The notes beneath the pieces were generated by a model, which saw only the letters and a program-made list of their open reading frames with translations, was not told where the DNA came from and did no database searches. This document shows positions 41,362 to 49,548 of a DNA stretch of 64,000 bases, one piece after another. Origin of the DNA: Eubacteriales bacterium (lineage in GTDB: Bacteria; Bacillota; Clostridia; Lachnospirales; Lachnospiraceae); NCBI GenBank assembly GCA_030524175.1, contig JAUNHC010000001.1, forward strand, positions 62,001-126,000. The letters run 5' to 3'. The position numbers and the translations under genes were made by a program. Numbering within the stretch: the stretch's first letter is position 1; each line of letters begins with the position of its first letter.

Positions 41362-42192
41362 TTACGCCTCCGGTTTCAATGGCCCGTAAAAATAGGATGC
41401 CGTAGCCCCTCCGTCAATCAGGAAATCCGCACCTGTGATAAACGCCCCTTTATCACTCATCAACAGTTCTGCCACATTGGCGATCTCATCTGCAGTTCCC
41501 GGTCTTCCGGCAGGACATTTTGCAAACATGTTTTTATAAAAATCTCCTCTTGGCCCATTAAACTCATCAATGGCAAGAGGTGTCACAACAATTCCCGGTG
41601 AAATAGAATTGATTCTGGCACCCTTTTGCCCCCACTTGACCGCTTCTGCCATGACACGTTTCTCATTACACCGTTTTGCCATCTGGTATGCATGGAGGGT
41701 GTCTTTGATATTTTCCGGTTTCAGCACTTCCAGACTCAGCAGTTCTTCTGTAGGGGTAGTTGCAAGCTGTTCATCCACTTCGGCGCTCAGAGCCGGCATG
41801 CGGTGTCCTGACTGGCTGGAAATGGTTACTCCAACGCCGCCTTCTTTGATGACTTTTCCCACTTCTTCCAAAAGTACGGCAGTTCCATAGAGGTCTACAT
41901 TCAAAATTGCCTCTACCGGAGCCTGGCTGGGGGATACACCCGCCGCATTGATCAAAGCGGTAATATCGCCAAACTCCTGCGCTTTTGCAATGATGCTTAA
42001 GATAGACTCTCTGGAGGATAAATTCATTTCCATTGGCTCTGCGTCAAAACCTGCATCGTTCATGGTCTTTGCAATCGCCTGGGCATTTTGAGGATTCTTG
42101 TCTCCGATTACAATCTTCTTTCCATAACCTATTCTCCTTGCAATTGCCATACCAATCTGTCCTGCTCCTGTTAAAATCACTACATCTTTCAT
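41362..42192 (-). CDS. Short-chain dehydrogenase/reductase
   Basis: 276 residues from ATG 42192 (the ATG three codons earlier touches the AAAGG site). ILTGAGQIGMAIARRI (nucleotide loop), NAAGVS, ISSQSGH (catalytic Ser) and YQMAKR (Tyr/Lys pair). A long insert around 140-165 distinguishes it from most SDRs. Cytoplasmic NAD(P) oxidoreductase. Sits between a flavodoxin and the broken AKR. Substrate unknown. Confidence 0.87.
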   Translation of the reverse strand: MKDVVILTGAGQIGMAIARRIGYGKKIVIGDKNPQNAQAIAKTMNDAGFDAEPMEMNLSSRESILSIIAKAQEFGDITALINAAGVSPSQAPVEAILNVDLYGTAVLLEEVGKVIKEGGVGVTISSQSGHRMPALSAEVDEQLATTPTEELLSLEVLKPENIKDTLHAYQMAKRCNEKRVMAEAVKWGQKGARINSISPGIVVTPLAIDEFNGPRGDFYKNMFAKCPAGRPGTADEIANVAELLMSDKGAFITGADFLIDGGATASYFYGPLKPEA

Positions 42193-42211
42193 ATTCTTCA
42201 TCCTTTCTCTA

Positions 42212-42844
42212 TTATCTTATAAAATTAGTTGAAATCCTCTGTTCCTGCTTTGGGATTTCCACACCGGATTGTTTTCCTGCTTCCTTGCATTTAAGCAGCC
42301 AGGCCATATTCCTTGCCAGAACCCGCATAACCTGCATCCCTTCTTCGTCAGCCCTGACTTCCTCCGGCTGGCTCCCATGCACCATGTTCCAATATTTTGA
42401 CGGCACAATAGGCATCTGGGCATGCTGGAAATATTTGTTGAGCTGATCCAGAGCCGCCGTGGTTCCTGCCCTTCTGGCAGAAACTACTGCTGCTGCAGGT
42501 TTTAAAAAAAAGGTATCCCGGCCTCCACATAAGTCAGTAAAAAACACCCTGTCCATGAAAGAAGTCATATTGCCTGAAACTGCAGCATAATGTACCGGTG
42601 CGCCAAAAACAAATCCATCATATTCAGACGCAATATCTAAAAACTGGTTAACTGTGTCATCGATAGCACACCTCTTTTCTCTTGCACAATGGCTGCAAGC
42701 CATACATCCGGCAATAGCTTTCTTTCCTATCCAGAAACGGGATGTACGAATCCCTTCTCCTTCCAGGGTATCTGCTATTTCTGACAACGCGGTATATGTA
42801 CAGCCATACTCATGGAGACTTCCATTTACTAATAATACCTGCAT
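42212..42844 (-). CDS. Flavodoxin-family NAD(P)H-dependent oxidoreductase
   Basis: 210 residues. Starts MQVLLVNGSLHEYGCTYTAL (FMN loop), then the Cys cluster GCMACSHCAREKRC, GAPVHYAAVSGNMTSFMDR (FMN contacts) and a longer C-terminal part than the 179-residue relatives. Probably an FMN/iron-sulfur flavoprotein reducing quinone-like or halogenated/nitro compounds. Follows the cyclophilin-like gene by 26 bp in the unit behind LysR box S1. Confidence 0.87.
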   Translation of the reverse strand: MQVLLVNGSLHEYGCTYTALSEIADTLEGEGIRTSRFWIGKKAIAGCMACSHCAREKRCAIDDTVNQFLDIASEYDGFVFGAPVHYAAVSGNMTSFMDRVFFTDLCGGRDTFFLKPAAAVVSARRAGTTAALDQLNKYFQHAQMPIVPSKYWNMVHGSQPEEVRADEEGMQVMRVLARNMAWLLKCKEAGKQSGVEIPKQEQRISTNFIR

Positions 42845-42870
42845 TTTATCTGCCTCCCTGCATATAAATT

Positions 42871-43215
42871 TTATTCAACATGCACTGCAATCTTATTTTC
42901 CGCGTTTTCTAAATCCTCAGATATTTCAGTTTCTTCCATGGCACCCACATGGACAACTTGATAGGGAGAAATATCGCTGTCAATATAATTGATCACGAAT
43001 GCATTCCAACCATCCCAATAATACACATGCCCTGCCAGTATTTCCGAAGTCGTCTCCCCGGCCATTGGCGGCGTGAACGGCAGTTCTGCGTAATATTCAT
43101 GGCCGGCATATCTTTCCATCTCAAGCTCCAGCGGCAGATTTTCTGCAATCTCTCTTGCTGTTTCGTTATCCTCAAGTGCAATATGGTATTGTTTTCCGTC
43201 TATCGAAAGCTTCAC
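42871..43215 (-). CDS. Cyclophilin-like fold protein
   Basis: 114 residues matching the bacterial cyclophilin-like domain: LEDNETAREIAENLPLELEM, GHEYYAELPFTP, GHVYYWDGWNAFVINY, YQVVHVGAM. These domains often accompany flavodoxins and AKRs; a ligand-binding or redox-accessory role is assumed, not known. First gene after LysR box S1. A two-domain, lipid-anchored relative is encoded at 54348. Confidence 0.85.
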   Translation of the reverse strand: MKLSIDGKQYHIALEDNETAREIAENLPLELEMERYAGHEYYAELPFTPPMAGETTSEILAGHVYYWDGWNAFVINYIDSDISPYQVVHVGAMEETEISEDLENAENKIAVHVE

Positions 43216-43313
43216 CGTGTCACTCTCCTTCCTATTTTTGATTCTCTCTGTTCTTTGTTCCGTTTTTATTCTATTCTTGTGCTAAAAAAACAGCAATTCT
43301 GATTCCTAATCAT

Positions 43314-43333
43314 TATGATAAGTTGTACTAATA
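43314..43333 (-). promoter_or_regulatory. LysR-type box S1
   Basis: TATGATAAGTT then GTACTAATA, preceded by CAGCAATTCTGATTCC about 30 bp earlier. Lies 99 bp before the cyclophilin-like gene. Shares both parts with S4 (60164) and S2 (40447). The LysR protein encoded at 44345 is the obvious candidate to bind it. Confidence 0.68.
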
Positions 43334-43337
43334 CGAA

Positions 43338-43363
43338 GGGCTGCACCCTATTGGCACAGCCCC
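43338..43363 (-). terminator. Hairpin ending the flavodoxin unit
   Basis: GGGCTG pairs with CAGCCC around a short loop (with an additional GC/GC pair inside), just after the Fe-ADH fragment stop at 43372 on the minus strand. The U-tract is poor, so it is a weak terminator candidate. Confidence 0.5.
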
Positions 43364-43371
43364 CGCATATT

Positions 43372-43545
43372 CTATAAGCACATTTTAAATATGTTCACCA
43401 CATCTTCTTTCGACAGAGGTTTAAATGCATAAGCCAAGCCGCCGTTTACAGATTTTTCCGCCATAACTTCAAAGTTCTGGTCATCAATTCCTATTTCTGT
43501 AAAATTGCTCTTTAACCCAAGCGTCTGGTCCTCCTGCTTTTCCTG
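43372..43545 (-). pseudogene. C-terminal fragment of an iron-containing alcohol dehydrogenase
   Basis: Starting directly behind the flavodoxin stop codon the minus frame reads IQEKQEDQTLGLKSNFTEIG, then DDQNFEVMAEKS and YAFKPLSKEDVVNIF. This is the usual end of Fe-ADH proteins (GIDDxxFExMAE...LSKEDVVxIFK). No start codon belongs to it. The join with the flavodoxin gene marks a deletion that removed the front of the ADH gene. An intact Fe-ADH is at 50368. Confidence 0.7.
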
Positions 43546-43547
43546 TA

Positions 43548-44087
43548 TTATAGGTTCTTCCCTGCATCATAAGCTTCCTGCATGGCAGGGGTTTTCTTTA
43601 TATCTCCCTTATCCCATGCCCCTACACCATAGATGATTCCTTTTTCAACAGCATGATCCAGACATACGGTAAATCCCCGAAGGCTTTCAATGGTACGCTG
43701 CATGTCTGGGATGCTTTTATCTGCAGCCGTGATGATAAAATAAATTTCTTTATTTTTCATTTCTGTATAATAAGCACAGCAGCGGTCAATCAAGGTTTTC
43801 ATCTGTGCGGCCATCGTATAAAAATATACAGGGGTCGCCATAACGATTACATCTGCATCTGTCATTTTCTTTGCGATCTCTTCCATATCATCCTTCTGGG
43901 AACAGGTTCCCTTGTTCCCCATACATAAACCGCAGCCTGTACAGTAATGGATCTTCTTTTCTTTCAGGAAAATCTTTTCTGCCTCATGCCCTGTTTCCTG
44001 AGCCCCTTTTAAGAACTGGTCGCACAGGATATCTGAATTGCCGCCCTTTCGCGGACTGGATGACAAAATGATTACATTCTTCTTCAT
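43548..44087 (-). CDS. Flavodoxin-family NAD(P)H-dependent FMN reductase
   Basis: 179 residues from ATG 44087 (AAAGGAAG upstream). IILSSSPRKGGNSD (FMN loop), Cys cluster HYCTGCGLCMGNKGTC, MATPVYFYTMAAQMKTLIDRC (FMN contacts). Same length and layout as the protein at 2278. Cytoplasmic flavin/quinone reductase type. Preceded by LysR box S3, with the LysR gene at 44345 further upstream on the same strand. Confidence 0.87.
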   Translation of the reverse strand: MKKNVIILSSSPRKGGNSDILCDQFLKGAQETGHEAEKIFLKEKKIHYCTGCGLCMGNKGTCSQKDDMEEIAKKMTDADVIVMATPVYFYTMAAQMKTLIDRCCAYYTEMKNKEIYFIITAADKSIPDMQRTIESLRGFTVCLDHAVEKGIIYGVGAWDKGDIKKTPAMQEAYDAGKNL

Positions 44088-44157
44088 TTTTCTGCTTCCT
44101 TTCTTTTCTGGATTTCTTACCAATTTTCATTTGTTAATTTTCTCTGTTTCCTTCTCT

Positions 44158-44181
44158 ATGCTATTTTACAAAGAATAGCAT
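44158..44181. repeat. Palindrome in the flavodoxin promoter region
   Basis: ATGCTATT and AATAGCAT, 8-bp perfect arms with an 8-nt spacer, between box S3 and the flavodoxin start. Possible operator for a second regulator, or part of the promoter. Confidence 0.4.
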
Positions 44182-44208
44182 TGATCATCAATCTGGATTA
44201 TGAATCAA

Positions 44209-44230
44209 TATCATAAGTTCTGCTTATGCA
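44209..44230 (-). promoter_or_regulatory. LysR-type box S3
   Basis: TATCATAAG then TTCTGCTTATGCA, a CATAAG/CTTATG dyad, preceded by CATCAATCTGG. It is the most symmetric of the four boxes. Lies 122 bp before the 44087 flavodoxin gene. Confidence 0.6.
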
Positions 44231-44277
44231 AAGAAACAACGTCAGGACTTTGGCTCGTTACTCCAGGTAAAACAAAG

Positions 44278-44308
44278 AAAGTGCCTTATCCGTCTGGATA
44301 TGCACTTT
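44278..44308 (-). terminator. Terminator after the LysR gene
   Basis: On the minus strand AAAGTGC-A-TATCC pairs with GGATA-AG-GCACTTT around a 4-nt loop, followed by CTTTGTTTT, 37 bp behind the LysR stop. Confidence 0.78.
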
Positions 44309-44344
44309 CATCTGTCCTCATTCCTGATATTAAAAAACATATTT

Positions 44345-45238
44345 CTATTCCTCTGCCATTAGCAGCTTATGCAGTATTTCTGCAAATTCCTCTATATAAT
44401 AGTTTGCTTTTTCGATTTTCCAAAAAGCACAATAATTTCTTTTCAACTGCTTTCCTTTCCTATAAACAGGAAGCCTTTTTATGGATTCTCCAACCGGCGG
44501 CAGGGTTCCAATTTCTTCGATTGGGAGAAATCCTTGGTTTCCCACCACCATTAGACGGGCTTCTTCCAGGTTCTCTGCAAAAAGGAAGTTGTCTCCAAAG
44601 TTCAGGGTATTCTGGTAAAACTCCTGCTCATTAAACCGCTGTTCTTTTGAGGACACAAGAATACAGGGAGTCCTTTTTAAATCTTCAACGGTAAGCTTCT
44701 CCTGGTCACTAAGTTTATTGCGGCTGGATATCTCTGCATAGCAATTTCCCATAAGGAGCTGATGATTCACATATTCCTCAGAAAAAGCCCTTCTTTGGTC
44801 ACTCAGGGCAATGTCTATTTCCTCACTGCGGAGCATATGATACAGCTCCTCATGTGTACCGCTTACTATCTGAATAGACACCTCCGGATAGGTCCGGGAA
44901 AAATCTGCAACCGCCTGATGCAGCTCCACGCCATTGTAATACTGCAGATATCCGATACGCAGCTGCAGTTCATTATCTTTCCCAATTTTTATGGTTTCAT
45001 TTACCAGCTCTTCTGCATCTTTCAAAATATCCTTCCCATGACGGTAAAAATATTCACCTGCCGGTGTGATCTGAAAATGTCTGTTTTCCCGCTGGATCAG
45101 TTCTACCCCCAGTTCTCTCTCTAAAACACGGATCTGCTGGGATATGGCAGACTGAGAAATAAAACATTGCTCCGCTGCTTCTGTAAAACTATTACAGTCC
45201 ACGACCGTCACGAAATATTTAATCTGTTTTAATAGCAT
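44345..45238 (-). CDS. LysR-family transcriptional regulator
   Basis: 297 residues. Winged helix (1-60): IKYFVTVVDCNSFTEAA, FISQSAISQQIRVLERELG. Ligand domain from about 90 (LRIGYLQYYNGVELHQAV). Located between a receiver-domain pseudogene and the flavodoxin unit. The repeated boxes S1-S4 make it, or a relative, the likely controller of several redox units in this window. Effector unknown. Confidence 0.93.
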   Translation of the reverse strand: MLLKQIKYFVTVVDCNSFTEAAEQCFISQSAISQQIRVLERELGVELIQRENRHFQITPAGEYFYRHGKDILKDAEELVNETIKIGKDNELQLRIGYLQYYNGVELHQAVADFSRTYPEVSIQIVSGTHEELYHMLRSEEIDIALSDQRRAFSEEYVNHQLLMGNCYAEISSRNKLSDQEKLTVEDLKRTPCILVSSKEQRFNEQEFYQNTLNFGDNFLFAENLEEARLMVVGNQGFLPIEEIGTLPPVGESIKRLPVYRKGKQLKRNYCAFWKIEKANYYIEEFAEILHKLLMAEE

Positions 45239-45354
45239 TGCCCAACCTTCCTTCTATTATATGATATATATCATAGTTCTTTTATACTTTTCCCTAATAT
45301 ATTACAAGGAAATATTGGCAAAATCAATCCTTTCACCAATAGTTACACCTCCTG

Positions 45355-45748
45355 TCATTTTCTCTCTGATACTTTATCTCCATGAAAGATACGGTATCTC
45401 CGACGAATCACTGCACTCACTCTTGCTTCTAACTCTTCAGGGGAGCAGTCTATTGTGACATAATCACTGGCACCTCTGTCCAGCCAGCGGATCGTGCCCT
45501 CCAATTTCTTTTCCAAGAATAATAACCATAATATCCTTCTGAAGCTTCAGCATTTCACATAAGCATTTCTTGTCTTTGATCGGGTCTTCGATTCCGAAAA
45601 CTACCGCATCATAATGATTTTTTCGGAGCACCACAGCCGCCTCTATCCCATCATCTACTGGATTACAGGTATGCCCGCTGCGGCTTAAGTGGCGGCAAAA
45701 TCGCTGATAAGGGTTCACATGACCATTAACAAATAAAATTTCACTCAT
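45355..45748 (-). pseudogene. Frameshifted response-regulator receiver fragment
   Basis: From ATG 45748: MSEILFVNGHVNPYQRF, then DDGIEAAVVLRKNHYDAVVF and VIILGKEIGG. The frame then shifts near 45490; the +1 frame continues RWLDRGASDYVTIDC and SPEELEARVSAVIRRRYRIF to TGA at 45355. Joined, this is a receiver domain ending before a DNA-binding domain. It resembles the degenerate regulator at 28844 (IIIIGRGNRNERAMYIKRGADIVLTE). Both a frameshift and a missing output domain mark it as a remnant. Confidence 0.7.
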
Positions 45749-45912
45749 ATTCTATCGCCTCTTATCGCTATAGTGAACTATTTGTGAGAAAAACAGTAGA
45801 TTTTATACTACCCAGAACCTGCTTTTGTAACACTATCGACATATGACGGTACTGATAAGGGTTGCTTATACATGTGTCTGATAATAAAACTTTTTTCTTA
45901 ATTTTCTGCACT
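45749..45912. other. Short intergenic region
   Basis: 164 bp of AT-rich DNA between the receiver remnant and the end of the YcxB-like gene. No gene, and no clear terminator seen. Confidence 0.4.
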
Positions 45913-46443
45913 CTATTTGAACCTCCATACAAGTGTCCCTTTATGCTGTTTCAAGAACCTCATAAAATCTTCTTCGTTTTGCAAATCACTTTTTTTGATA
46001 CAAATAAATGGTTTTTTCAAAACTACAAGTATGATATAATTTGGGGTTTTTCTGATTTTATAGACTTCCCTATATTCAACAAAATGGTCGTTTTGAAAGA
46101 GCGCACATTTGATACATATCTTATCCTGTAAAAAAGTATATTCCAAACGTGCATCCCGTCTTGCTGCAGTCATGCTGCGATAACTCATTTTACGAGTCCG
46201 CATAGAGACTAAATAATAAAAAAAACTAAGTAATATAAACAGTATACCGCCATAAACAGTGATCCAATTTTTTATATAAATAATTGAAAGAGCCTCGACA
46301 ATTCCTATGAAACCTAAACATAAACGTACAATGACTCTGTTCTTTCTAGGGAATATATAGTCCTCTATTTCAAAAAAATAAGTGTCATCTAATATTGTAG
46401 TGCTATGAAAGATGACATCTCTCTTATCCTGTTTTTCGGTCAT
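45913..46443 (-). CDS. YcxB-like membrane protein
   Basis: 176 residues: N-terminal polar part (TILDDTYFFEIEDY), two membrane spans (about 38-60 and 64-82), then a C-terminal domain DARLEYTFLQDKICIKCALFQ, then YREVYKIRKTPNYIILVVLK and CIKKSDLQNEEDFMRFL, the usual YcxB-like pattern. Function of the family is unknown. Last gene of the unit running from the response regulator at 50209; 11 bp after the C39-like gene. Confidence 0.72.
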   Translation of the reverse strand: MTEKQDKRDVIFHSTTILDDTYFFEIEDYIFPRKNRVIVRLCLGFIGIVEALSIIYIKNWITVYGGILFILLSFFYYLVSMRTRKMSYRSMTAARRDARLEYTFLQDKICIKCALFQNDHFVEYREVYKIRKTPNYIILVVLKKPFICIKKSDLQNEEDFMRFLKQHKGTLVWRFK

Positions 46444-46454
46444 TTTTTGTCCCC

Positions 46455-46964
46455 TTATTCATTTGGTGGGAAGGTGTGCCAGCTGACGTCTTCATGCCCA
46501 AACGACAACGCCTTACTGCCTCTGGAAAGATACACATGTTCAAAATGTTCTTTTGGATATTCTTTCATGCCTTCCAGAGGATCTGCAATTGTAACAGTTG
46601 CTTCTGTATATCCTGTCAAAACAGCTCCGTGGTCGTTTTGGCTCCATTCTACATATGTTCCCGCTTCTGTGTACCACCCTTGAGTCTCCCACCGGTCTGC
46701 CATTGATATGGTAACCAATACCACCACCGGTTGTCCCTGTGCTACCAGTTCGTATAACCCTTCTGGCGATGTACCTGTGATATCACGTGCCTGCATGGTA
46801 CTGCTATTATCCCGCAGATATTGCTCTGCTGCAGTTATCAGGGCCGGTATGCCTGTTGGTATCTTTTGATTTTTCTTTTGAGTGGAATCGTAATTATTTT
46901 TCATTATGCTACAATTTTTACAGTCATTATTGGCAGCGCCAAAACATCCTCTGCATTTATCCAT
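46455..46964 (-). CDS. C39-like peptidase-fold protein, N-terminal half missing
   Basis: 169 residues. From about residue 36 it follows peptidase_C39_2-type proteins: PALITAAEQYLRD, ITGTSPEGLYELVAQGQPVV, NDHGAVLTGYTEATVTIADP (His and Asp of the active site), and DPLEGMKEYPKEHFEHVY. The usual front part with the catalytic Cys (GCE) is absent. Instead there is an unrelated Cys-rich head MDKCRGCFGAANNDCKNC. It is therefore probably a fusion formed by deletion, without peptidase activity. A binding role, or use of the head cysteines for metal, cannot be excluded. Confidence 0.7.
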   Translation of the reverse strand: MDKCRGCFGAANNDCKNCSIMKNNYDSTQKKNQKIPTGIPALITAAEQYLRDNSSTMQARDITGTSPEGLYELVAQGQPVVVLVTISMADRWETQGWYTEAGTYVEWSQNDHGAVLTGYTEATVTIADPLEGMKEYPKEHFEHVYLSRGSKALSFGHEDVSWHTFPPNE

Positions 46965-46981
46965 ATCTCTTCCTCTCCATG

Positions 46982-47578
46982 CTATATACTCATCTGATTC
47001 TTTAGACTGTTTTTCATGCGTTGCCGTATCCTGTAAAAAACTTTACCTAAAGAACTTCCGGTTATGATAAATACAGCTTCCTTACAGGACAGGAGAAACC
47101 CCATCCGGATGCTTCCCCATACCGGCCTCCACAGCTCCACTCTATAAAAAAGTATTGAAAGGCGGAACAGCTCGCAGCCCAGACTATATATGATAAGCAG
47201 GCTGATAAAACAACGTATATAAATTCTCATAATACGTTTCCCTTTTTGTGCTGCATATAAAAGGAACACACCTTCCATAAAGCCAATGACGTAAGCCATA
47301 AATACATCCATTGCTGTCACAAGCAGCCCACTCATATTATAGGGGGATGTTATTTCTGGAAGCATTCCCATTCTCAGGCTGATTAGAGATTCTATAAACG
47401 AATAAAGCACCAGAAATAATACAAATCCACCGTGGATAACCCTAAAAAAATCCATGTAATTTTTTTCTTCCGTATTGTGCCCATCTCCGGAACTACTGTA
47501 ATTGATATATTCCTCACGCAAGGCATATAAATTTTTTATCATAATTCCGGATTGCTTCTTCAACAACTTCAACCGCAT
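46982..47578 (-). CDS. Membrane protein with four spans, unknown function
   Basis: 198 residues with a soluble basic N-terminal part of about 45 residues and four hydrophobic segments (about 48-70, 80-105, 115-140, 150-175). It ends with a basic tail (RIRQRMKNSLKNQMSI). No recognised motif. Nine bases after the pyrophosphatase-like gene; probably an envelope component of the unit driven by the response regulator at 49538. Confidence 0.68.
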   Translation of the reverse strand: MRLKLLKKQSGIMIKNLYALREEYINYSSSGDGHNTEEKNYMDFFRVIHGGFVLFLVLYSFIESLISLRMGMLPEITSPYNMSGLLVTAMDVFMAYVIGFMEGVFLLYAAQKGKRIMRIYIRCFISLLIIYSLGCELFRLSILFYRVELWRPVWGSIRMGFLLSCKEAVFIITGSSLGKVFYRIRQRMKNSLKNQMSI

Positions 47579-47587
47579 TGATACCGC

Positions 47588-48052
47588 CTATACCTCCCCC
47601 GTCCATACATCTTCATCCTGGGGACCATTATACCTGTCAAAAAAATACCGGATATCTTCATACGCAGATTTTAATACCGCCTCAGTTTCAACAAATCCCA
47701 TATTATTATTTGTTTGCAGAATAGGGAGTGCAACAATTTTTTGTTTTACACTGTCCTTCTCCCCAACTTTTATGACCCCCACAGGCGAACATTCAACCAG
47801 TGTGTGCAATTCCAGAATTTCCTGGCAGACAATTAAAACTTCCAAAGGTCCTTGGTTCATATCCATTGTATGCGGAATAATTCCTCCATTAAAGGGATAG
47901 CAGGCCGCTGAATACAGTACCTGTACCAGTTTTAACAGGCCTGTTTCTGAATCAAATTCATATTTTTTATTACTCCCCTTTGTAATGGTTACATATGCCT
48001 GAAAGTTAGATGCCGTGATCCATTTCCCCGGTATATCATGCCATATATTCAT
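47588..48052 (-). CDS. Inorganic-pyrophosphatase-like protein lacking active-site Asp residues
   Basis: 154 residues from ATG 48052 (AAGGGG upstream). It follows soluble pyrophosphatase: FQAYVTITKGSNKKYEFD, YPFNGGIIPHTM, GPLEVLIV, VIKVGEKDSVKQKIVALP. However, the metal-binding DGDPLDVL is replaced by MNQGPLEVL and KDKIIAV by KQKIVAL, so most conserved Asp residues are gone. Classical PPi hydrolysis is therefore doubtful; it may bind another phosphate compound. It sits between a kinase and small membrane proteins, an unusual setting for PPase. Confidence 0.72.
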   Translation of the reverse strand: MNIWHDIPGKWITASNFQAYVTITKGSNKKYEFDSETGLLKLVQVLYSAACYPFNGGIIPHTMDMNQGPLEVLIVCQEILELHTLVECSPVGVIKVGEKDSVKQKIVALPILQTNNNMGFVETEAVLKSAYEDIRYFFDRYNGPQDEDVWTGEV

Positions 48053-48111
48053 ATCTACCCCTTTCTTCCCTGGCAATACAGATACCCAGGAATAAACATA
48101 ACTACTCTGTT

Positions 48112-49548
48112 TTACTGCTCTTTCAAGCATTCAAACCAGAATACATTCCTTCCATCCTCATACTCCACACCGTAATCCATCCCGTGGGCTTTAAGTATGG
48201 TGCTGACGATAGAAAGTCCGATTCCAGTACCTTCCTTTCTGCCGCCCTGATGCTGGCATCTCTGATACCGCTCCCATATGAGAGCCCGTTCCTCATCCGG
48301 AATTGGCTCTCCCTCATTTTTTACTTCTACACGGTAACATGGGGTTCTGGATTCTGTGAGTTCTACAATGATAACTGTTCCGTCTTTTGTATGATTTATC
48401 GCATTATACAAAAGATTCCGTACCACCTGGCTGATTTTCAGTGCATCTACAAATACTGGCATTTCATTTTTAAGAAACAAAATCCGAATGCTGATACCAT
48501 ATTCAGATGCACTTTCACCGCAGAGCATCACCTCAGACTCCACAATTTCGTAAAGGTTATACCAGTCTCTGCGTATCTGAAGATACCCTGACTGCAGTTG
48601 GGAGTAATCCAAGATGTCACTTACCATCTCGCTCATGCGCTTTGACTCCCTGATGATCAGATCCAGATCGTCATTCCGTTTCTCCTCATCCTTCCAGTGG
48701 ATATCCCGGACCATTTCCGCATATCCCCCAATGAGGGATAACGGGGAACGGAGTTCATGGGATACATTGGCGATCACTTCTTTGCGCAGGCTGTCTACAC
48801 GCTGCAGGGCTTCTCCCAGCTTTATGACTGCCTGTGCCAGTTGTCCCACCTCATCTTTTAACCGGATATCCGGCTTGGCTGCCAGATTCCCCTTGGTCAA
48901 TTCATCCACTGACTCTTTGATGATGTGTATCGGCTTTATAAACTTACGTGATAATACGGCTGCCAGACCTGCAGAGATAAGCGTCAGCAGAACACTCAGT
49001 ATAATAAGCTGTTTGCGGTTTACTTTCAGCACCTGCTCCAGCTCTGTAAAGGTCTGGTAAAGTATCACATATGCAGGTTCCCCTCCATACAGAGCAGGTA
49101 TGCCGATTTCATAAGATATAAGGCTGGCCCCTTTGCGGTTCTCCCGGCTGTATTTTTCCCTTGCAACTATGGACTGATAGACATTGCTGCTTTGGATATC
49201 TTCCCATACCCGGATCTCATACTTGTCTTTTTCAAGGTCTATGGGATGACCAGACCTGTACATGCCCATTAAATCTCCGGCATGATCTACGATCAGCATT
49301 TTCCCATTGGCGGTGCGGCTCAGATAGGAAAGAAGTTCTTCATTATCCGCCAGGTCCTCTGTGGAAAGTTGCTCCATCACAGGCTTCAGCCGCTCCTGCA
49401 TCTCCCCGATGGTCATGTTCGTATAATTGCGTTCCAGTACAAAGACCTGTACTACCCACATCACGCCTATAGTAAACAACACAAGGACCATCATACTTAT
49501 CCACAGCCGGACTGCCATTTTAGATAAGATATGCCTTTTACTCTTCAT
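48112..49548 (-). CDS. Sensor histidine kinase with HAMP domain
   Basis: 478 residues from ATG 49548, which overlaps the regulator stop by 11 bp. Two spans (about 15-38 and 180-202) enclose an extracytoplasmic sensor region of about 140 residues. HAMP (RKFIKPIHIIKESVDELTKG), HisKA NVSHELRSPLSLI, N-box NLLYNAINHT and G-box GRKEGTGIGLSIV follow. Cognate of the OmpR-type regulator at 49538. Signal unknown. Confidence 0.92.
   Translation of the reverse strand: MKSKRHILSKMAVRLWISMMVLVLFTIGVMWVVQVFVLERNYTNMTIGEMQERLKPVMEQLSTEDLADNEELLSYLSRTANGKMLIVDHAGDLMGMYRSGHPIDLEKDKYEIRVWEDIQSSNVYQSIVAREKYSRENRKGASLISYEIGIPALYGGEPAYVILYQTFTELEQVLKVNRKQLIILSVLLTLISAGLAAVLSRKFIKPIHIIKESVDELTKGNLAAKPDIRLKDEVGQLAQAVIKLGEALQRVDSLRKEVIANVSHELRSPLSLIGGYAEMVRDIHWKDEEKRNDDLDLIIRESKRMSEMVSDILDYSQLQSGYLQIRRDWYNLYEIVESEVMLCGESASEYGISIRILFLKNEMPVFVDALKISQVVRNLLYNAINHTKDGTVIIVELTESRTPCYRVEVKNEGEPIPDEERALIWERYQRCQHQGGRKEGTGIGLSIVSTILKAHGMDYGVEYEDGRNVFWFECLKEQ

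Noticed and set aside
45240-45360. A promoter or terminator between the LysR gene and the receiver remnant
   Set aside because: AT-rich, but no convincing hairpin with U-run or spaced -35/-10 pair could be picked by eye.
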